NCBI GenBank assembly: GCA_024711005.1
Contig: JANJTQ010000022.1
Coordinates: 1 to 36,549, forward strand
Length of the DNA: 36,549 nt
Direction of reading: 5' to 3'
From: Opitutaceae bacterium
GTDB taxonomy: Bacteria > Verrucomicrobiota > Verrucomicrobiia > Opitutales > Opitutaceae
Shown here: positions 32,586 to 36,549 of the stretch, in pieces
How positions within the stretch are numbered: the stretch's first letter is position 1
Layout: each line of letters opens with the position of its first letter
Notes under the pieces: model-generated
The model's database searches: none
What the model saw: the letters and a program-made list of their open reading frames with translations, nothing else
What the model was told of the DNA's origin: nothing
Position numbers and translations under genes: made by a program

Positions 32586-35495
32586 TCACTGCAACCAGGT
32601 CAGCGCAGGCCGGTTCACCGACCAAGCCAGATCGCCCGGTCCGGCCCATTTGCATTTGCCCGTGCGTTCATCGCCGTCGAGGTAGGCAACGAACTGCAAC
32701 AGCGGCCCCCCTTCGGGCGAGACCCAGAACTTTACGATATCGAGCGCCGGCAATGTTTGGCGGCCGAGGATTTCCACGAGGGGAAAGTCGACCAGCCCGC
32801 TGAAGGAACGATAGACCACCTCGGTGCAGACGAGTTTGTCCGCACTGAAGAAATCGAAGTCGAAATCATAGGGTTTCCCCACGTGACTGAAGGCCCGCGC
32901 GATCACTTCGCGTCTCTGAAGCGGCGTGAGTTTTGGCCGCAACACCGCCACCGAATCCGCCTCGCCGATCGAATGCGCCACCGTGGAAAACACCACGCCT
33001 TCACTCACCGCCTCGATGATCGCCGGCAGGTGTCCGCTCGCATCCGGCTTGGAAAATTCCGCGAGGTGCCGCTGAATGCGCATATCTTTGTCGAGCCCGG
33101 CCGCCTTCAACTGCTCCGCCGTTCCCACATAGAGCGCCGAGTGCGGCCAGTAGCCCGGAAGGAACGCATTCGAAAGATACCAGTTGCGTCGCTCGATCAA
33201 GATGTCACCCGGCTGCAAGAGCGGGCTCAAGCGCTCCACCAACTCCGGGGTGATCAGCGATTCCCCATGGCGGGGCTGGCGGATCTTCGTGTCGCCGATG
33301 AGGGTGGAGACCGTCGAGCTCGCCCGATAATAACCGCCCTTCGCCGCCCCCTTCACGTCGGCCAGCGCCGTGTCGACTTTATAGGAGAACAGTTCCTCCG
33401 ACAGCGTCGCGGTGTTCGCCGCCGCGAGCCGGATGGATGCATGGAACGTCCCGTAAGGTTCGTCCGCCGTCAGCCCGGCCGCCTGCCATTCCGGCAACGT
33501 GCGAAGGTAGTTCTTCCAACCGGTCTCCAACCAAAGGCGGTGCTCCTGATTCGCGACGTTGGCGCGGATCCGATCATAGGTGCCCGCCGGCAAATCCCAA
33601 CGCGGCTCCGCTTCGTTGAGCTTGCGGATCGCCATCTCCTGCCCCGCGAACGACCGCACAAAGCGCACCGAGTAGTCGTAGACCACCGCCGATGCCGTGT
33701 AATGCAGCAACAGCGCCCGCAACCGCACCGCTTCGGAATCGATGTCTTCGTGTCGTTGGTATTTCCAAACGGTGCGCAACAAGACCGCCCGATAGCTGAG
33801 GAATTTCAGCAGCATCCGCCGGATCTCGTCGTCGTCGGCTTGCTTGTAGTAGCTGCGGCGCCCCGCCAGCAGATCGGCTTCGAATACGCGGAAGGTCTTT
33901 TCCAACTCATCCAGACCCTCGATCACCGCGACCAGGGCGCGCTCATCTCCGGTCATCTGCTCGCCGAGTTGCGCCTCCGGCAGATCCGCCAATTCGGGCG
34001 CATCGGCCCGCAAGAACTCCGTTGGCCGGTCGCGCAACAGCCAGGCGCCAAACCACACCACGCAGGCCAGCCCCGCCACCCCCACCGTCACATTAAGCCA
34101 GACCGGTGGACGATATTGACGCGTCTCCGCCACCACCGTGGTCGCGGCCGGGGGCACCGCGGCCTGAAACTCCGCGGCCAACTCACCCAGTTCGCGCACC
34201 ACCGCGGCTTGGGATGCAAGCAACCCCGCGCGACGCTTGGGACGAACCAGCAGTCGCATCCCCGCCAGAACACGCGGGAACAGCCTCCCCCAACGGCGGG
34301 CGTTATCGAGCGCCAGCAAGCCGCTCACCGGCATGAGGACGAGCCAGGTCACCACCAACCAGGTCACAAAATAATCGTTCAGCCACCACGCCGTGAGTCC
34401 GTACCACGCGCCATAAATCGGCAGACCCAGCAGCAGGCGGTTGAGCGCCATTGTCATCTGCCCGGGTGAAGGAATCCAGGCGGTCAGAATGCGCACCAAC
34501 AAGTAGGGCACGAGGTGCGTGACGGCTCCGAACAGCCCGAGCAACGCGCCCGCCATCAGCTTGAGCAGCGTGATGGTGAGCGATCCGAACAAACGTCCGC
34601 CGCGCAGCGAGATTTCCGCCTCGTCCGTCGGCACGCCGGCCGCGCGCAGCGCCTCGCCATGCGTCTTTACCCGCGCCGCCGCCGCCTCGGCGCGAGGCCG
34701 GTCGGTACGATGGAAATAATTGATGGCATCCACGGCGGCCTGCTGCTGTCGCAAGCCGTTCAGCGCATCGCGCCGTTTGAACCCTGCGGACGGCAACAAC
34801 GCCTCCAGTTGCTCAAGCAACGGCTGCCACTCCACCTCGTCGAGATGAAGAACGACGGACTTCAACCGGGCGTTAAGCTCGGTCGTGAGCGTGCGCATCG
34901 CGTGGTGTTCGTCCCCGCCGTTTTGCGCCAGCCAATCCGCCACGTCGATGGGCTCGCCAACCTTGATCCACACGGCGCTGCGAAAGCGTTCCTTTTGTTC
35001 ATAATGCAGCCCGACGGGCACAACCTTGATCCCCTGCGCACCCGCCGCGAGCGCCTGCAACGCCAGCCGAGCCGCACCGGAACGCACGAGGGAAAGCTGA
35101 TGGGCGTCGTGGCTCTTGCCCTCCGGAAAAATGCCCATCACCCGGCCCGCCGCGAGTTGCCTGGCCGCCAGTGCAAGCGACTCGTGGTTGCGCGCGACCT
35201 TGGTTCGATCGTCGGTGCCCCGATAGGCCGGAACCATGCCCAACGCGTGGAGGACTTTTCCGAAAAGCGGAATGTCGAACAACGTGGACTTGGCCATCAG
35301 GCTCAGCGGGCGTCGGGCCGTGATGCCAAGGAGGACCGGATCGATGAGCGAATTGGGATGGTTGGCCGCCAGCAAAACCGGACCGGACTGCGGGATGTTA
35401 TCCGCACCCGTCACTTCGATGCGCGGATAATAAAACTTTACCAGCGAACGCACGAAGCGGCGCGCCGCGGAACCGGAGAATTCGGAAAAAGCCAT
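32586..35495 (-). CDS. PlsC-type acyltransferase fused to a membrane region and a YiiX-like NlpC/P60 domain
   Basis: 969 residues. Residues 1-260 are a glycerolipid acyltransferase domain with NHPNSLID (H46, D52; an HX5D form of the usual HX4D, seen in related bacterial proteins), PAYRG and FPEGKS (123-128). Residues about 305-400 contain several hydrophobic helices and about 470-495 another. A helical linker follows. Residues about 760-900 look like a permuted papain-fold domain of the YiiX/DUF830 type: QPGDILIERRNWYLS, then the candidate catalytic His785 in WPHSALYVG, and Cys890 in DKLVCTEVVY. Relatives of that fold include amidases and acyl-transferring enzymes (LRAT, LnsA). The combination suggests a membrane lipid or lipoprotein acyl-modifying enzyme, which is inference. 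The frame is unbroken, so this is one gene. Confidence 0.85.
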   Translation of the reverse strand: MAFSEFSGSAARRFVRSLVKFYYPRIEVTGADNIPQSGPVLLAANHPNSLIDPVLLGITARRPLSLMAKSTLFDIPLFGKVLHALGMVPAYRGTDDRTKVARNHESLALAARQLAAGRVMGIFPEGKSHDAHQLSLVRSGAARLALQALAAGAQGIKVVPVGLHYEQKERFRSAVWIKVGEPIDVADWLAQNGGDEHHAMRTLTTELNARLKSVVLHLDEVEWQPLLEQLEALLPSAGFKRRDALNGLRQQQAAVDAINYFHRTDRPRAEAAAARVKTHGEALRAAGVPTDEAEISLRGGRLFGSLTITLLKLMAGALLGLFGAVTHLVPYLLVRILTAWIPSPGQMTMALNRLLLGLPIYGAWYGLTAWWLNDYFVTWLVVTWLVLMPVSGLLALDNARRWGRLFPRVLAGMRLLVRPKRRAGLLASQAAVVRELGELAAEFQAAVPPAATTVVAETRQYRPPVWLNVTVGVAGLACVVWFGAWLLRDRPTEFLRADAPELADLPEAQLGEQMTGDERALVAVIEGLDELEKTFRVFEADLLAGRRSYYKQADDDEIRRMLLKFLSYRAVLLRTVWKYQRHEDIDSEAVRLRALLLHYTASAVVYDYSVRFVRSFAGQEMAIRKLNEAEPRWDLPAGTYDRIRANVANQEHRLWLETGWKNYLRTLPEWQAAGLTADEPYGTFHASIRLAAANTATLSEELFSYKVDTALADVKGAAKGGYYRASSTVSTLIGDTKIRQPRHGESLITPELVERLSPLLQPGDILIERRNWYLSNAFLPGYWPHSALYVGTAEQLKAAGLDKDMRIQRHLAEFSKPDASGHLPAIIEAVSEGVVFSTVAHSIGEADSVAVLRPKLTPLQRREVIARAFSHVGKPYDFDFDFFSADKLVCTEVVYRSFSGLVDFPLVEILGRQTLPALDIVKFWVSPEGGPLLQFVAYLDGDERTGKCKWAGPGDLAWSVNRPALTWLQ

Positions 35496-35569
35496 GGGAG
35501 GGTAATGAAAGACTGGATCGAAGAGGTTCGGGCGTGAACGGACGGCCTTCGGCGCACCGCCGGAGACCG

Positions 35570-36124
35570 TCAGGGCTTCGAGGCGGCGCCTGAAGCGCGC
35601 CGTTCATCTGAGATTCGTCCGCTTCGAGGATGTTTCAAATAGGCCACCAACTCGGCGATGACGGCGTCGGCCACGCACTGCTGCGCGTCATTGCGGGTCA
35701 TACCCGGACACACCACACGGCCGCCGGTCGTCCGCCAGCGACGGGCACCGACCCGGTGAGCGATCGCCCAATACGCGAACGGAGCGTCCACCTGTTGCGC
35801 AGGCGAGGGCTCGGCGTAACCCGTGGTGGCGACCGCAAGGTCGGCGCCGAAGAGCCGGGCGGCACCCCGCGCCATCTGCGCGGCGACGTCCGCCGAGACC
35901 GCGTTGACCTTCGCCGCGGGGGCGCGTTTCACGCCGAGGTGCCGCACCTTCTGATCGAGCGTGTAGGCGGTGATTCCGCCGACGAAATACCCCGATGCGC
36001 CCGACACCGCGGTGATTGCCGCCTGCACCCGACCGCCCGTCATGCTCTCGGCTACCGCCAGCGTCAACGCCGGCTCGCGCAGACACAGGGGTTTCAATTC
36101 GTGCGCGGCGGAGGAGGGAGGCAT
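35570..36124 (-). CDS. pncC: CinA C-terminal domain protein / nicotinamide-nucleotide amidase
   Basis: 184 residues from the ATG at 36124; an upstream in-frame start would overlap the SET gene by more than 300 bp. The family motif AESMTGGRVQAAITAVSGAS is close to the CinA-C signature (AES.TGG). It continues with GYFVGGITAYTLDQKVRHLG, then VSADVAAQMARGAARLFGAD and VATTGYAEPSPA. Stand-alone CinA-C proteins are PncC-type enzymes that deamidate NMN to nicotinate mononucleotide in pyridine-nucleotide salvage. In most relatives the third motif reads GIAGP; here it is GYAEPSP, so activity should not be taken for granted. The C-terminal 15 residues are a polar, poorly conserved tail. It starts 11 bp after the SET-domain gene and is probably co-transcribed with it. 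Confidence 0.85.
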   Translation of the reverse strand: MPPSSAAHELKPLCLREPALTLAVAESMTGGRVQAAITAVSGASGYFVGGITAYTLDQKVRHLGVKRAPAAKVNAVSADVAAQMARGAARLFGADLAVATTGYAEPSPAQQVDAPFAYWAIAHRVGARRWRTTGGRVVCPGMTRNDAQQCVADAVIAELVAYLKHPRSGRISDERRASGAASKP

Positions 36125-36135
36125 GGCGCGAAAGC

Positions 36136-36549
36136 CTACTTTTTCCGCGCGGCCCGGCGAGCTTTTGCCAGTCGCTTTCGCAACCGCCAGCGATGGCTCT
36201 TGGCGACGATGTACCCCACGCATTTTTCCGAACCGCAACGGCACGGGTGCTCCTGCCAGTTTTCCACGTCGAAGCCGTAATCGAAGGTCAGTTCCTCGCC
36301 CTTTCTGATGTCCCGTCGCGCGGTGATCCAGATGTGTCCGCGGACCTTTTCGCTTTCGCAGTTCGGTTCGCAGGAGTGGTTGATCAAACGAGCGGTGTTC
36401 CAAGATGCCTGGCCGTCGAGATCGTAGCGTTGGTTGATCTCGAAAATATAGACGCATCCGTCGCCGCCGCGGGCCGCGCGGGCGGCGCGCGCCTCATCAC
36501 GTCTCTCGGACTCGACCTTGGTGATGCGCTCGCCCTCATACTCGATGAT
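36136..36549 (-). CDS. SET-domain protein lysine methyltransferase (partial; N-terminus beyond the window)
   Basis: The frame is open from the right edge, so the first part of the gene is missing; 137 residues are visible. They contain EYEGERITKVESERRDEA, FEINQRYDLDGQASWNTARL, the SET core INHSCEPNCES, GEELTFDYGFD with the catalytic Tyr, and a post-SET-like cysteine cluster CRCGSEKC ending in a basic tail (RWRLRKRLAKARRAARKK). SET enzymes transfer a methyl group from SAM to lysine side chains. Bacterial members are known, for example chlamydial NUE, which modifies histone-like proteins. A TTG that could be mistaken for a start lies at the INHSC motif, but the open frame and SET homology continue upstream. 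The nearby H1-like peptide (32279-32398) is a possible substrate; this is inference. Confidence 0.88.
   Translation of the reverse strand: MIEYEGERITKVESERRDEARAARAARGGDGCVYIFEINQRYDLDGQASWNTARLINHSCEPNCESEKVRGHIWITARRDIRKGEELTFDYGFDVENWQEHPCRCGSEKCVGYIVAKSHRWRLRKRLAKARRAARKK

Noticed and set aside
32508-34469. Plus-strand open frame of 653 codons opposite the acyltransferase-YiiX gene
   Set aside because: Arg/His/Gln-rich product without domains; the minus strand encodes clear motifs with catalytic residues.
1-36549. CRISPR arrays, rRNA genes, insertion sequences or prophage genes
   Set aside because: No regularly spaced direct repeats, rRNA segments, transposase, integrase or phage structural genes were found on either strand.

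Overview
The window looks like the chromosome of a member of the Verrucomicrobia, most likely family Opitutaceae. This rests on high GC, a PEP-CTERM protein, a very long pseudopilin-like protein of the verrucomicrobial 'cassette protein A' type, a polysaccharide-degradation cluster with several SGNH hydrolases, and almost no Shine-Dalgarno sequences before start codons. No database search was possible, so the family placement is inference.

Layout. (1) 1-3598: the start of a HesB/IscA-type gene runs off the left edge on the minus strand. Divergent from it is a tight operon of a Ser/Thr protein kinase, sigma-54 (rpoN) and an ArsR-methyltransferase fusion. (2) 3788-20245: an accessory carbohydrate cluster. 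It holds a divergent LacI regulator, a PEP-CTERM surface protein, a secreted GH16 enzyme, a cytoplasmic GH94-like phosphorylase, an SGNH hydrolase, a 1142-residue pseudopilin-like protein with an overlapping secreted partner, a secreted GH50-type (beta-agarase-like) enzyme with a C-terminal CBM9-like domain, a second related SGNH hydrolase and an unrecognised 714-residue protein. The enzyme set points to an agar-like beta-galactan, but no transporter, sulfatase or GH117 gene is in view. (3) 20277-27561: ordinary housekeeping genes, namely Nudix, a small hypothetical, CNNM/CBS membrane protein, DUF192, M24 peptidase, Fpg/Nei glycosylase, SGNH hydrolase, TlyA and NAD kinase. (4) 27662-36549: EF-hand protein, M16 protease, polysaccharide deacetylase, a 39-residue histone-H1-like basic peptide, a 969-residue acyltransferase fused to a YiiX-like papain-fold domain, a PncC/CinA-C protein and a partial SET-domain methyltransferase.

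Most unusual material. A 171-bp intergenic element occurs twice (3594-3764 and 30825-30995). It has nested stems, compensatory base-pair changes between the copies and a conserved tandem G-A internal loop, so it looks like a selected structure. The second copy lies in a 400-bp nest of other hairpins. The acyltransferase-YiiX fusion, the SET methyltransferase lying close to an H1-like peptide, and the giant pseudopilin embedded in a CAZyme cluster are the best candidates for undescribed biology.

How the genes may work together. In the carbohydrate cluster the secreted GH16 and GH50 enzymes would cut the polymer outside the cytoplasm, the SGNH proteins could remove ester groups, and the signal-less GH94-like protein and 18101-20245 product could process imported oligosaccharides under LacI control. 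The PEP-CTERM and pseudopilin-like proteins could attach cells or enzymes to the substrate. These roles are inferred from families and position only.
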